Part shown: positions 1-9,998 of the stretch, in pieces
Layout of the letters: each line of letters opens with the position of its first letter
Position numbering within the stretch: the stretch's first letter is position 1
NCBI RefSeq assembly: GCF_014192095.1
Contig: NZ_JACHXN010000003.1
Span: forward strand, 186,001-250,000
From: Phyllobacterium trifolii
GTDB lineage: Bacteria > Pseudomonadota > Alphaproteobacteria > Rhizobiales > Rhizobiaceae
Reading direction: 5' to 3'
Length of the DNA stretch: 64,000 nt
The notes under the pieces: model-generated
Told to the model about the DNA's origin: nothing
Databases searched by the model: none
Seen by the model: only the letters and a program-made list of their open reading frames with translations
Made by a program: the position numbers and the translations under genes

Positions 1-1
1 C

Positions 2-1213
2 GTGACCTTGGTCTGTGCCTTTTTATGGGCAATCGTTTCACTCGCAGCAAAACGCTTCCGGTTCGAGATGAGCAGAACCGACAAGATCGTCGCCTGGTGT
101 CTGACCTTCTACGTTCTCGTGACCATACTTTCAGTGGTTGTGCATCCCGATGCGTCGAAGGGGGTTACTTTCATCTTCAAGATGGTTCCCTTCCTTGCGA
201 TATGGGCTGTTCTGCCGCGACTTCGAGCCAGCCTTCCGGGTCGTCTTGTCCCCTTTTTGATCACCGGTGCCGGGATCGGCATGATCGGCTCGCTCATATT
301 CAGCATCGTCCAGATCGCCTTTCTGTCTCCTCGCGCTGAAGGGGGCGCTGGCAACGCCGCGGTGTTCGGATTGTTTACAGTGTTGTTTGGCAGCATTTCA
401 CTGCTCAATGCACATTCAGACAGCAAGACCGAGCGATTTATTGCAATCGCTGGTTTTGCATGTGGTCTTGTGTGTGCATTTCTCTCCGGCACGCGTTCGG
501 CCTGGCTGGTCATGCCGATAAACTTTGCCATCTTGTATTGGTACTTGCGAGGACAAACCCTGCCGACGATCACCAACGTCGTGAAGGTCGTTGGAGCTGT
601 CATAATCGTTGCGATTATCGCCATTGCGGCAATGAAAGTGACGGAGCGCTATCACGCGCTCGAAAGCGATATCGTGCAGCTGGATCGTCAGCCAGACAGT
701 ATCAATTCGCTCAATGCGCGACTGATGCTGTGGTCGGCCGCCAAGCGGGCTTTTCTGGCATCGCCATTGATCGGCTATGGTCCGCAAAATCGCATGTCCC
801 GGGTCAACGAGATCCTGAATTTGCCTCCTGACAAGAAAATGTCTTTCACCCACGTTCATAATGGCTTTTTGAACGCCGCTGTTGATGGAGGTATATTGGG
901 TGTGCTGGCGGTGCTAGGGCTTCTTGCTGCTCCGGTAATCGCCGCGCATAAGAAGGAGCCCGGGCCGGGCCGGGATCTTGCAATCGCTATTTCCCTATTG
1001 CTGGTCAGCAGTTATGTGGTTACGGGCATGCTGGGTATCATGTTCGGTCATGATGCGACGGACGCGGTTTTCATTTATCTGACGCTGATGACCTGTTGGA
1101 TATCTGGATCCTCGTCCTATCTGTCGATACCGCAGTTGGCCGCCCAATCCGAAGCTGACAAGCTTGCTTTGAGTGATTTGGACCAAAAGCTCGCCATTGC
1201 GAAGAGTGCCTAG
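2..1213 (+). CDS. O-antigen ligase family membrane protein (5' partial)
   Basis: Multi-pass membrane protein of the Wzy_C/O-antigen ligase family, expected to polymerise or transfer surface polysaccharide on lipid carriers at the periplasmic face of the inner membrane. Hydrophobic helices alternate along the whole length. The C-terminal half has the family signature: RLMLWSAAKRAFLASPLIGYG (shortened here to its core ASPLIGYG), then HVHNGFLNAAVDGG, the conserved His-rich periplasmic loop. The window begins inside or at the very start of the gene. The in-frame GTG at base 2 need not be the true start, so the N-terminus is unknown. The gene ends 18 nt before a nucleotide-sugar epimerase, which suggests a shared polysaccharide operon. 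The acceptor (LPS, exopolysaccharide or capsule) cannot be told from sequence. Confidence 0.8.
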   Translation: MTLVCAFLWAIVSLAAKRFRFEMSRTDKIVAWCLTFYVLVTILSVVVHPDASKGVTFIFKMVPFLAIWAVLPRLRASLPGRLVPFLITGAGIGMIGSLIFSIVQIAFLSPRAEGGAGNAAVFGLFTVLFGSISLLNAHSDSKTERFIAIAGFACGLVCAFLSGTRSAWLVMPINFAILYWYLRGQTLPTITNVVKVVGAVIIVAIIAIAAMKVTERYHALESDIVQLDRQPDSINSLNARLMLWSAAKRAFLASPLIGYGPQNRMSRVNEILNLPPDKKMSFTHVHNGFLNAAVDGGILGVLAVLGLLAAPVIAAHKKEPGPGRDLAIAISLLLVSSYVVTGMLGIMFGHDATDAVFIYLTLMTCWISGSSSYLSIPQLAAQSEADKLALSDLDQKLAIAKSA

Positions 1214-1231
1214 AATGATGTTGGGAAATTT

Positions 1232-2206
1232 ATGAAGGCCATCGTTACCGGAGCAGCTGGTTTTATCGGATTTCACGTTGCGCGACGGCTCGCCAGCGAA
1301 GGCTTTGATGTTATCGCGATTGACAATCTCAACGACTATTATCCCGTAGCGCTCAAGGAAGCCCGGCTCTCCGCGTTGGATGGTCTTTCCAATGTCCGTT
1401 TTGCTCGTGGTAACATAGCCGATCCCCAAGGGCTTTCCATTGCGATTGGCGATGATGTGGACGCCGACATCATCGTTCACCTCGCAGCACAGGCGGGCGT
1501 ACGCTACTCGGTCGAAAACCCGGCAGCCTATGTCGATGCCAACGTACATGGTCAGGTGACGATATTCGAGCAGGCGCTGAAAATGCCGAAGCGGCCTCCT
1601 GTGGTTTACGCGAGTTCCTCATCGGTCTACGGCGCCAATACCAAAGTACCGTTCTCCGAAAACGATCCCGTCGATCATCCTGTTTCGGTCTACGCCGCGA
1701 CCAAGCGCTCGGCTGAGCTTCTTGCCCACTCTTATAGGCACGTGCACAAGATTGCTTCGACAGGCCTGCGCTTTTTCACAGTCTATGGCCCCTATGGTCG
1801 CCCTGACATGGCCCCTTGGCTTTTTACGGATGCGATTTTACAGGGCAAGCCGATAAAGGTTTACAATCACGGCCACATGCAGCGCGATTTCACGTTCATT
1901 GATGACATTGTCAGCGGTGTTTATGGGGCCGTAAATCGCATTCTCGCCCATCCCGAAGGAACGGCACCAGTCTACAATCTCGGCAACAATAAGCCGGTCG
2001 CCTTGATGCGTTTTATCGAGATCATCGAAAATGCCTGTGGTCGAGAGGCGATAAAACAATTTGAGCCGATGCCCCCCGCCGATGTTAAATGTACATATGC
2101 GGACATCGACCTTGCATCACGAGACCTTGGCTTTTCGCCCGCTACCACGCTGGAACAAGGTATTCCTTTGTTCGTTGAATGGTTTCGCGGCTATAATGGC
2201 CGCTGA
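1232..2206 (+). CDS. NAD-dependent sugar-nucleotide epimerase, UDP-glucuronate 4-epimerase-like
   Basis: Short-chain dehydrogenase-type epimerase of 324 residues. The N-terminus carries the Rossmann NAD motif TGAAGFIGFH. The catalytic Tyr-x3-Lys is YAATK at about residues 154-158, preceded by a serine-rich SSSSVYG segment. The AIDNLNDYYPVALKEARL stretch after the second strand is typical of UDP-glucuronate 4-epimerases (LpsL/Cap1J type), which make UDP-galacturonate for LPS or exopolysaccharide. It lies 18 nt after the O-antigen ligase gene and 29 nt before the DUF721 gene, in the same direction. The substrate assignment is by family resemblance only; a UDP-glucose 4-epimerase or dehydratase role is less likely. 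Confidence 0.85.
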   Translation: MKAIVTGAAGFIGFHVARRLASEGFDVIAIDNLNDYYPVALKEARLSALDGLSNVRFARGNIADPQGLSIAIGDDVDADIIVHLAAQAGVRYSVENPAAYVDANVHGQVTIFEQALKMPKRPPVVYASSSSVYGANTKVPFSENDPVDHPVSVYAATKRSAELLAHSYRHVHKIASTGLRFFTVYGPYGRPDMAPWLFTDAILQGKPIKVYNHGHMQRDFTFIDDIVSGVYGAVNRILAHPEGTAPVYNLGNNKPVALMRFIEIIENACGREAIKQFEPMPPADVKCTYADIDLASRDLGFSPATTLEQGIPLFVEWFRGYNGR

Positions 2207-2235
2207 AACTCCTCTGAAACAGGTGCGATAGGCCA

Positions 2236-2736
2236 ATGAGCGATGATCGCAGTAAAAAGGGCTTTCGCCCGCTTGCCGACCCAGCTGCAGGAATTCTCGA
2301 TCCGGTGTTGCGCAAGCGCGCGGGGATAACGATCGAACTTGTTCAGGCTTGGGAAGAGGTCGTCGGGCCAGCCCTGGGCGCGCAATCAAGACCGCTCAAA
2401 CTTCTTTGGCCGCGCCGGGCACATGAGAATGACCCGTTCCAGCCGGCAACGCTGGTCGTCGCTTGTCAAGGTTTTACGGCCATGCGAATTCAACACGAAA
2501 CGGGCGAAATCATCAGCCGTGTCAATGCATTTCTGGGCTTTGCAGCTGTCGGCAGGATCAAGATCGAACAGAAGCCTGTGGAACAGCCGGTTACAAAACG
2601 CCGGGCCCTGCCGCCTGTAGACGCGGCAACAGCCGACAAGATCAGCCGCTCCGTCGAACCGATCGAGGATGATGGTCTACGCGAGGCGCTGCAACGGCTA
2701 GGGCAGAGTATTCATGCCGACAAGATGAAAAGATAA
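2236..2736 (+). CDS. DUF721 (DciA-like) protein
   Basis: A 166-residue protein with the DUF721 fold in its N-terminal two thirds (VLRKRAGITIELVQAWEEVV, then a strand with LVVACQG). Some members of this superfamily (DciA) help load the replicative helicase, but the alphaproteobacterial DUF721 proteins next to dsbA and smc have no firmly assigned function. The C-terminal ~50 residues are charged and probably flexible. ATG is preceded by a weak ribosome site. The order DUF721 - dsbA-like - smc - ppdK is one I know from Brucella-type genomes, which supports this being the ordinary chromosomal copy. The polysaccharide genes immediately upstream are less usual neighbours. Confidence 0.8.
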   Translation: MSDDRSKKGFRPLADPAAGILDPVLRKRAGITIELVQAWEEVVGPALGAQSRPLKLLWPRRAHENDPFQPATLVVACQGFTAMRIQHETGEIISRVNAFLGFAAVGRIKIEQKPVEQPVTKRRALPPVDAATADKISRSVEPIEDDGLREALQRLGQSIHADKMKR

Positions 2737-2880
2737 TTTTTAAATAGTATGAATTCATTGATGTCGCATCACGAAAAATTCAAAGACAGAACGCATACTG
2801 TGCCTTAAAGAAACTGGCATGAACCACTAACGAGTCAAAGACTTGTAATTGCATAACCAACACCGGAGACAGGTGATCTT

Positions 2881-3579
2881 ATGACTGAATTGCTGACACG
2901 CAGAAAAATTCTGACGCTCGCCGCTGTTTCCACGGCCGCCATCGCTATGGCCGCTGGCACGGAGGCTTGGGCACAAGACGCTACTCCTGTCCCAAATGCA
3001 TCCGATGTAAAGGTTCCGCCTGCAGCAGGGACAGTCGATGAGGCGAAGCTGCTTGCGCCCGGCACTTTGAAAGATATCGTGATGGGCAAGGCCGAAGCGC
3101 CCGTAACGATCGTCGAATATGCATCGATGACGTGCCCGCACTGCGCGCATTTCGCAACAACGACCCTGCCCACGATCAAGGAAAAATACATCGATACGGG
3201 CAAGGCCAAGCTTATTCTGCGCGAATTCCCATTTGATCCGCGCGCCGCGGCTGCCTTTATGCTGGCACGTTGTGCTCCTGAAGAGCGCTACTACCCGCTG
3301 GTTGAAGTTCTGTTCAAACAGCAGGAACAGTGGGCAGGAGCGGCAAATGCAGAAGAACCTTTGCTGCAAATCTCCAAATTGGCCGGTTTTACACAGGAGT
3401 CCTTCAAGGCTTGCTTGACGAACCAAAAACTTCTGGATGATGTGAATGCTGTGCGTGAGCGCGGAGCCAATGAATTTGGAGTGAATGCTACTCCAACATT
3501 CTTCATCAATGGCGCCAGATACTCGGGAGCCCTTTCGGTTGACGAAATGTCAGCGATTATTGACGGACTGCTTAAGTAA
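2881..3579 (+). CDS. DsbA family periplasmic thiol:disulfide oxidoreductase
   Basis: A 232-residue exported thioredoxin-fold protein. The N-terminus has a twin-arginine-like TRRKILTLAA followed by a hydrophobic segment and an AWAQD cleavage region. The active site is C85-P-H-C88 (MTCPHCAHF). The cis-proline loop is NATPTFFING, with Pro at about 205. It probably introduces or isomerises disulfides in the periplasm. The CPHC motif is that of classical DsbA, while the fold segments (LILREFPFDPRAAAA) match the DsbA/Com1-like group common in rhizobia. It lies 84 nt upstream of smc, a conserved neighbour. It is preceded by a 144-nt gap that probably holds its own promoter. Confidence 0.88.
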   Translation: MTELLTRRKILTLAAVSTAAIAMAAGTEAWAQDATPVPNASDVKVPPAAGTVDEAKLLAPGTLKDIVMGKAEAPVTIVEYASMTCPHCAHFATTTLPTIKEKYIDTGKAKLILREFPFDPRAAAAFMLARCAPEERYYPLVEVLFKQQEQWAGAANAEEPLLQISKLAGFTQESFKACLTNQKLLDDVNAVRERGANEFGVNATPTFFINGARYSGALSVDEMSAIIDGLLK

Positions 3580-3663
3580 CCGCCACCAGGTTTTCGGCGG
3601 GCACTTTGCCGTGTCCGCCATTCAATCTTTTGCACGTGCGGTGTTTGTCGGAAAGGGCATCTG

Positions 3664-6600
3664 ATGCGCTTTACCAAGCTCCGCCTCCTCGGCTTCAAAT
3701 CATTCGTAGAACCCGCAGAATTCGTCATTGAAAGCGGCTTGACGGGCGTCGTCGGCCCCAATGGCTGCGGCAAGTCCAATCTTGTTGAAGCGCTGCGCTG
3801 GGTGATGGGCGAAAGTTCGTACAAGAACATGCGCGCCTCCGGCATGGACGATGTAATCTTTTCCGGATCGGGGACACGGCCATCACGCAATACGGCGGAA
3901 GTGACGCTCTTCCTCGACAATCAGGACCGCAGTGCGCCGTCCGCATTCAACAATGCCGACGAGCTTCAGGTTTCGAGGCGCATCGAGCGCGAGGCCGGCT
4001 CGGTTTATCGCATCAACGGCAAGGATGCGCGCGCCAAGGATGTACAATTGCTTTTTGCCGATCAATCGACAGGCGCACGTTCGCCTTCGATGGTCGGGCA
4101 GGGCCGTATCGGTGAGCTTATCCAGGCGAAACCCCAGGCACGCCGGGCCTTGCTGGAAGAGGCCGCAGGGATCTCCGGCCTGCATACCCGTCGCCATGAG
4201 GCTGAACTGCGTCTACGGGCAGCGGAACAGAACCTTGAGCGGCTCGAGGATGTCGTCGGTGAGCTTGAAACGCAGATCGAAAGCCTCAAGCGGCAATCGC
4301 GTCAGGCAAATCGCTTTAAAAGCCTGTCCGCCGATATACGCCGGTCGGAAGCCATTCTTCTTCATCTGAAATGGTCCGTTGCCAAGGCGCAGGAAGGCGA
4401 GGCGCAATCGGCGCTCTCGGTGGCGACAGTTGGCGTTGGCGATCAGGCACAAAAGCAGATGAACGCCGCCAAGGAACAGGCGATCGGTGCACATAAATTG
4501 CCCGATTTGCGCGAAGCGGAAGCCCAGGCGGCGGCGATATTGCAGCGTCTGACCATCGCTAGGTCGCAGCTCAATGAGGAAGCCGAGCGCATGCGGGCGC
4601 GCCAGAACGAATTGGAAAAGCGCCTCGTTCAATTCACTGCCGATATTGCTCGCGAAGAGCAGATGGTGCGCGATAACGCCGATGTGCTGGCACGTCTCGA
4701 CACGGAGGAGCAGTCGCTCAACGAAGAAAATGCGAATGCTGGTGAACGCGAGATCGAAACGCGTGCAGAATTCGAGCGCGCCGACGCCAAGCTGAAAGAA
4801 AGCGAAACAGCACTGGCAAAGGTTACTGCCGAGCGCGCCGAAGCGTCGGCCGAACGTGCGCAGGTCGAGCGGAACTTGCGCGAGAGTGCCGAGCGGCGCG
4901 AGCGCCTCATGCGTCAGATGAGCGATGTGGAGCGCGACTTGTCTGCAGTCGCAGCCCAAATCGGCGCGTTGGCCGATCCTGTTGAAAAACAGGGCCTGGT
5001 GGAAACCGCTGAAGCCGCACTCGAGCAGGCCGAAGAATCTGCGCTTACCGCCGAAGCGGCAGTGGAAACCGCGCGCCGGCGGGAGGCGGAACTTCGCCAA
5101 CCGCTGCAGGAAGCGCGCAGCAATCTGGGCCGTATAGAGACGGAAGCGAATACGCTCGCCAAGATGATTAACCTTGGCGGGTCAGACCTTTTTCCCGCGG
5201 TCGTGGAGGCGCTGAAAGTCGAGAAGGGTTATGAAATAGCCCTTGGCGCTGCCTTGGGTGAGGATCTTGACGCACCCACGGACAAAAGCGCTCCGGTCTT
5301 CTGGGGTGAGGTAGACGGTTCGGGGGACCCGGCATTGCCGACAGGTCTTCAATCCTTGGCGGAATTTGTCCGGGCTCCGCGCCAACTGGCGCGCTGTCTT
5401 GCCCAGATCGGCATTGTCTCCGAGGCAGACGGGGCGCGGCTACAATCCGCGCTGAAGCCGGGTCAGCGGCTGGTCAGCCGTGACGGCGCGTTGTGGCGCT
5501 GGGATGGCTATACGGCGAGCGCCGATGCACCAACGCCGACTGCACAACGCCTTGCCCAGAAGAACCGTTTGGCGGAACTCGATCTTGAAGTGGTCGAGGC
5601 AACAAAAATCCTGCGTGCTGCGGAAGCCGGAATAGTTGCGGCCGAAGCAGTCGTTCGGCAATCCGTCGAAGTGGAGCGAACTGCACGCGATCAATGGCGT
5701 GGCATGCAACGCTCGGTCACCGATGCGCGCGAAGCCTTGGCCGCTGCCGAACGCGCCGCGGGGCAATTGTCCAGCCGTCGCGCCGCGCTTGAAGAGGGCA
5801 GGGCTCGCCTTGCCGAAAACCTGGAGGAAACCCAGGAGCAATTCCTGGAGGCGGAAACCCGCCTGTCGAGTGCTGCCGACCTAGATGAAGTCAACATCCG
5901 GCTCGCCAATTTGACTAGCGAAGTGACGCTTGATCGAGCCGCACTGGCGGAGGCCCGCGCGATTCATGATGGTCTGCGCCGTGAAGCCGAAAATCGTATG
6001 CGTCGCCTCGAAGCGATTGGTCACGAACGCAAGAGCTGGGTCAACCGCGCCGATAATGCCGACCGCCAGATCACGTCGCTTTCCGAACGCCGTCTGGAAA
6101 CGGAACGCGAGGCGGAGAATCTTGCTGACGCGCCCGACGAGCTTGCCGAGCGCAATCGGATATTGCTTTCGCAATTGTCCGAAGCAGAGGCATTGCGTAG
6201 GGATGCCGCCGATAAGCTTGCCATCGCGGAAAACAGACAACGGGAACTGGACCAGCTTGCAACCGACGCCATTCAAGCTCTGGCCACAGCGCGCGAGGGC
6301 AGGGCACGCGCCGAGGAACGGCTCGCTGCCGCCCAAGAACGCCGCAAGGATGCCGAAACCCGCATCGTCGAGGCGCTGAATTGCGCACCGCATGAGGTGA
6401 TGAAGCTGACCGGACTCGGCCCCGATGATCCACTGCCGGATGTAGATGCAACGGAGCGCAATCTGGAGCGTCTCAAGATCGAGCGCGAACGTCTCGGCGC
6501 GGTCAACCTGCGGGCGGAGGAAGAACAAGACGAACTTTCCGCGCGACTTGAGACGATCGTCAGCGAGCGCGAGGATATCATCGAGGCCGTGAAGAAACTG

Positions 6601-7119
6601 CGCCAGGCTATCCAGAGTTTGAACCGGGAGGGACGCGAACGGCTTTTGGCCGCATTCGAAGTGGTCAACGTCCAGTTTCAACGCTTGTTCACGCACCTCT
6701 TTGGTGGCGGCACGGCAGAGCTGCAATTGATCGAGTCCGACGATCCGCTGGAAGCGGGCCTTGAAATCCTTGCCCGTCCGCCCGGCAAGAAGCCGCAGAC
6801 GATGACGCTCCTGTCGGGCGGTGAACAGGCGTTGACTGCAATGGCTTTGATATTCGCGGTGTTCCTCACAAATCCCGCACCAATCTGCGTCCTCGACGAA
6901 GTGGATGCGCCGCTCGATGATCATAATGTCGAGCGTTTCTGCAATCTGATGGACGAAATGGCTGCTTCCACCGATACACGGTTTGTAGTCATCACCCACA
7001 ATCCCATCACCATGGCACGGATGAATCGTCTATTCGGCGTCACCATGGCCGAACAGGGCGTGAGCCAGCTGGTCTCCGTCGATCTCCAGACGGCAGAGCA
7101 GCTGCGCGAGGCGAGCTGA
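3664..7119 (+). CDS. smc: Chromosome segregation protein SMC
   Basis: Structural maintenance of chromosomes ATPase of 1151 residues, the usual bacterial length. It forms a dimer that compacts and segregates the chromosome with ScpA/ScpB. Walker A is GPNGCGKSN at residues 31-39. A long Ala/Glu/Arg-rich coiled coil (about 170-480 and 640-960) flanks a hinge of about 150 residues (GGSDLFPAVVEALKVEKGYE onwards). The C-terminal head has the ABC signature LSGGEQAL (from 1050) and Walker B CVLDEVDAP with D1078-E1079. The gene is intact. A strong terminator follows 60 nt downstream, so it probably ends its own transcription unit. Confidence 0.97.
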   Translation: MRFTKLRLLGFKSFVEPAEFVIESGLTGVVGPNGCGKSNLVEALRWVMGESSYKNMRASGMDDVIFSGSGTRPSRNTAEVTLFLDNQDRSAPSAFNNADELQVSRRIEREAGSVYRINGKDARAKDVQLLFADQSTGARSPSMVGQGRIGELIQAKPQARRALLEEAAGISGLHTRRHEAELRLRAAEQNLERLEDVVGELETQIESLKRQSRQANRFKSLSADIRRSEAILLHLKWSVAKAQEGEAQSALSVATVGVGDQAQKQMNAAKEQAIGAHKLPDLREAEAQAAAILQRLTIARSQLNEEAERMRARQNELEKRLVQFTADIAREEQMVRDNADVLARLDTEEQSLNEENANAGEREIETRAEFERADAKLKESETALAKVTAERAEASAERAQVERNLRESAERRERLMRQMSDVERDLSAVAAQIGALADPVEKQGLVETAEAALEQAEESALTAEAAVETARRREAELRQPLQEARSNLGRIETEANTLAKMINLGGSDLFPAVVEALKVEKGYEIALGAALGEDLDAPTDKSAPVFWGEVDGSGDPALPTGLQSLAEFVRAPRQLARCLAQIGIVSEADGARLQSALKPGQRLVSRDGALWRWDGYTASADAPTPTAQRLAQKNRLAELDLEVVEATKILRAAEAGIVAAEAVVRQSVEVERTARDQWRGMQRSVTDAREALAAAERAAGQLSSRRAALEEGRARLAENLEETQEQFLEAETRLSSAADLDEVNIRLANLTSEVTLDRAALAEARAIHDGLRREAENRMRRLEAIGHERKSWVNRADNADRQITSLSERRLETEREAENLADAPDELAERNRILLSQLSEAEALRRDAADKLAIAENRQRELDQLATDAIQALATAREGRARAEERLAAAQERRKDAETRIVEALNCAPHEVMKLTGLGPDDPLPDVDATERNLERLKIERERLGAVNLRAEEEQDELSARLETIVSEREDIIEAVKKLRQAIQSLNREGRERLLAAFEVVNVQFQRLFTHLFGGGTAELQLIESDDPLEAGLEILARPPGKKPQTMTLLSGGEQALTAMALIFAVFLTNPAPICVLDEVDAPLDDHNVERFCNLMDEMAASTDTRFVVITHNPITMARMNRLFGVTMAEQGVSQLVSVDLQTAEQLREAS

Positions 7120-7180
7120 TCGATCGTAAATGACAAAGGATTTCAAAGCTTAATGCGGATTTACTCTGCTAATCGATTTG

Positions 7181-7203
7181 AATGCTGCGATGCAGCATTT
7201 TTT
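7181..7203 (+). terminator. Rho-independent terminator after smc
   Basis: A perfect 8-bp stem AATGCTGC/GCAGCATT with a 3-nt loop (gat) runs straight into six T residues. It lies 60 nt after the smc stop and 63 nt before ppdK, so it should separate the two transcription units. Confidence 0.85.
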
Positions 7204-7266
7204 AATGGTGCTTGACGAATTGATCGCGTAGACCTCTCCTGTGTTTCAGCGGCAAGGGAGGCTGCA

Positions 7267-9936
7267 ATGGTGAAATGGGTCTATACATTCGGTGACGGCA
7301 AGGCGGAAGGATCCGCGGGCGATCGCAATCTGTTAGGTGGAAAAGGCGCAAATCTTGCCGAAATGTGCGCGCTTGGTTTGCCGGTTCCGCCTGGATTCAC
7401 CATCACGACAGATGTTTGCAGCTGGTACTATGACAATGGCCGGAAATATCCGGACACGCTCGAAACGGATATAAAAAAGTCCCTCTCCCACATTGCCACA
7501 ATAACGGGCCGCAACTTTGGCGATGTGGAAAAGCCGCTGCTGGTCTCCGTGCGCTCAGGAGCGCGTGCGTCGATGCCAGGTATGATGGATACGGTGCTCA
7601 ACCTTGGCCTCAACGACGAGACAGTGGAGGCGATTGCTCGCGAGACCGGCGATGCGAGGTTTGCCTATGACAGTTATCGCCGCTTCATCCAGATGTATTC
7701 CGACGTCGTCATGGGCCTCGATCATTCGGTTTTCGAGGAGATTCTTGAAGACACCAAGGCCAATCTCGGCCATGAGGTCGATACGGCCCTGACAGCCGAC
7801 GACTGGAAGAATGTCATTGCGTTGTACAAGGCGAAGATTGAGGAAGAGCTTGATGAGCCTTTCCCGCAGGATCCGGAAAAACAGCTGTGGGGCGCAATCA
7901 GCGCTGTATTTTCCAGCTGGATGAATGCCCGCGCGATTACCTACCGGCGGCTTCACAACATTCCGGAGAGCTGGGGCACAGCTGTTAGTGTCCAGGCGAT
8001 GGTGTTCGGCAATATGGGTGATCGCTCGGCGACCGGGGTTGCCTTCACCCGCAATCCATCCACCGGTGAAAAGAAACTCTACGGCGAGTTCCTGGTCAAC
8101 GCGCAAGGCGAAGACGTCGTTGCCGGTATTCGCACACCCCAGAACATCACCGAAGACGCACGTATTGCTGCGGGCTCCGACAAGCCCTCGCTAGAGAAGA
8201 TAATGCCTGCGGCCTTTGCCGAATTCTGCGCAGTGTCGGAACGGCTCGAGAAGCACTACACCGACATGCAGGATCTCGAATTTACCATCGAGAACGGCAA
8301 ACTGTGGATGCTGCAGACGCGATCCGGCAAGCGGACCGCCAAGGCAGCATTGAAGATTGCAGTGGAAATGGCAGAAGAAGGCCTGATCTCGCGCGAGGAA
8401 GCAGTTCTGCGCATTGATCCCGCTTCGCTTGACCAATTGCTGCACCCGACTATCGATCCAGGTGCAGAGCGCAACATAATCGGAACAGGCCTTCCGGCAT
8501 CTCCGGGCGCTGCCACGGGTGAAATCGTCTTCTCGTCGGAAGACGCCGAGCAGCTGAAGGCAGAGGGGCGCAAAGCGATTCTGGTTCGTATCGAGACCAG
8601 TCCGGAAGACATCCACGGAATGCATGCCGCCGAGGCGATCTTGACCACGCGTGGCGGCATGACGAGCCACGCGGCAGTGGTCGCACGCGGCATGGGTAAG
8701 CCCTGCGTGTCGGGTGCTGGCTCGCTCCGTGTCGATTATCGTAACGAGACCCTGCTGGCGATTGGCGTCGTTTTGAAGAAGGGCGATATCATCACCATCG
8801 ATGGCGGCACCGGCCAGGTGCTGAAGGGCGCGGTGCCCATGCGGCAGCCGGAGCTTTCCGGGGATTTCGGCAGGATCATGGAATGGGCTGACAAGACGCG
8901 GCGCATGAAAGTGCGTGCAAACGCGGAAACACCTGTCGATGCCCGTACGGCTCGCTCATTTGGCGCTGAAGGTATTGGACTGTGCCGCACCGAGCATATG
9001 TTTTTCGAAGGCGAGCGCATCGTCGCCATGCGTGAAATGATCCTGGCCGACAACGAGAAAGGCCGTCGTGCTGCGCTCGACAAATTGCTGCCGATGCAGC
9101 GGTCCGATTTCGTGGAATTGTTTGAAATAATGCATGGTCTGCCAGTCACAATTCGCCTGCTGGACCCGCCCCTGCATGAATTCCTGCCGAAAACCGAGGA
9201 AGAAATCGCCGAAGTCGCTGCTGCCATGAATGTTGACGCCGACAAGCTGCGCGAACGAACTGATAGCCTGCATGAAACCAACCCGATGCTTGGCCATCGC
9301 GGCTGCCGTCTTGCTATCTCCTATCCGGAAATCGCGGAAATGCAGGCGCGGGCAATTTTCGAAGCTGCTGTGGAAGCGGCGAAATCGACAGGGGCCCCTG
9401 TCGAACCGGAAATCATGGTGCCACTGGTCGGACTGCGCGCCGAACTCGATTTCGTCAAGGCGCGCATCGATGCGATTGCGGTCGATGTGATGAAAGAGGC
9501 TGACATCAAGATCAATTACCTGGTCGGAACAATGATCGAGCTGCCGCGTGCCGCCATCCGTGCCCACTCGATTGCCGAAGTTGCCGAGTTTTTCTCGTTC
9601 GGAACCAACGATTTGACCCAGACGACATTCGGCATCTCGCGCGATGACGCCTCATCCTTCCTGATGAGCTATCAGGTGAAGGGTATCATCGAACAGGATC
9701 CGTTCGTGACGATCGACATTGACGGCGTTGGCGAACTGGTACGGATCGGCGCCGACAAGGGCAGGGCCGCGCGGCCCGGAATCAAGCTCGGCATATGCGG
9801 CGAACATGGCGGCGATCCAGCGTCCATCCACTTCTGCGAGGAGGTTGGGCTCGATTATGTTTCCTGCTCGCCGTTCCGCGTTCCGATAGCCCGGCTTGCG
9901 GCAGCGCAGGCGTCGGCAAAGGCGAAGAATGCCTGA
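7267..9936 (+). CDS. ppdK: Pyruvate, phosphate dikinase
   Basis: An 889-residue cytoplasmic enzyme interconverting pyruvate + ATP + Pi with PEP + AMP + PPi. The N-terminal nucleotide-binding domain begins WVYTFGDGKAEG and contains the family block LLGGKGANLAEM. The central phosphohistidine domain carries LTTRGGMTSHAAVVARG with catalytic His at about 468. The C-terminal PEP/pyruvate barrel has FGTNDLTQTTFG and GICGEHGGDP, with the catalytic Cys at about 844. A strong ribosome site (AAGGGAGG) sits 8 nt before ATG. Length and motifs are complete. In rhizobia it serves gluconeogenesis or anaplerosis alongside PEP carboxykinase. Confidence 0.97.
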   Translation: MVKWVYTFGDGKAEGSAGDRNLLGGKGANLAEMCALGLPVPPGFTITTDVCSWYYDNGRKYPDTLETDIKKSLSHIATITGRNFGDVEKPLLVSVRSGARASMPGMMDTVLNLGLNDETVEAIARETGDARFAYDSYRRFIQMYSDVVMGLDHSVFEEILEDTKANLGHEVDTALTADDWKNVIALYKAKIEEELDEPFPQDPEKQLWGAISAVFSSWMNARAITYRRLHNIPESWGTAVSVQAMVFGNMGDRSATGVAFTRNPSTGEKKLYGEFLVNAQGEDVVAGIRTPQNITEDARIAAGSDKPSLEKIMPAAFAEFCAVSERLEKHYTDMQDLEFTIENGKLWMLQTRSGKRTAKAALKIAVEMAEEGLISREEAVLRIDPASLDQLLHPTIDPGAERNIIGTGLPASPGAATGEIVFSSEDAEQLKAEGRKAILVRIETSPEDIHGMHAAEAILTTRGGMTSHAAVVARGMGKPCVSGAGSLRVDYRNETLLAIGVVLKKGDIITIDGGTGQVLKGAVPMRQPELSGDFGRIMEWADKTRRMKVRANAETPVDARTARSFGAEGIGLCRTEHMFFEGERIVAMREMILADNEKGRRAALDKLLPMQRSDFVELFEIMHGLPVTIRLLDPPLHEFLPKTEEEIAEVAAAMNVDADKLRERTDSLHETNPMLGHRGCRLAISYPEIAEMQARAIFEAAVEAAKSTGAPVEPEIMVPLVGLRAELDFVKARIDAIAVDVMKEADIKINYLVGTMIELPRAAIRAHSIAEVAEFFSFGTNDLTQTTFGISRDDASSFLMSYQVKGIIEQDPFVTIDIDGVGELVRIGADKGRAARPGIKLGICGEHGGDPASIHFCEEVGLDYVSCSPFRVPIARLAAAQASAKAKNA

Positions 9937-9962
9937 ACCACGTCTGCCATAAATATGCTTGG

Positions 9963-9987
9963 TTTCGCGCGCCTTGTCCGCGCGAAA
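9963..9987. terminator. Stem-loop between ppdK and the deacetylase gene
   Basis: TTTCGCGCG and CGCGCGAAA form a perfect 9-bp stem with a 7-nt loop, 26 nt after the ppdK stop and 12 nt before the next start codon. It has the A-rich/T-rich feet of a terminator stem but only a short T run, so partial termination or mRNA end protection are both possible. Confidence 0.5.
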
Positions 9988-9998
9988 TTCCTCAATCT

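Noticed and set aside
5881-6999. Long minus-strand open frame inside smc
   Set aside because: Shadow of a GC-rich coiled-coil gene; no ribosome site or recognisable domain. The same applies to the other long antisense frames over gene bodies.
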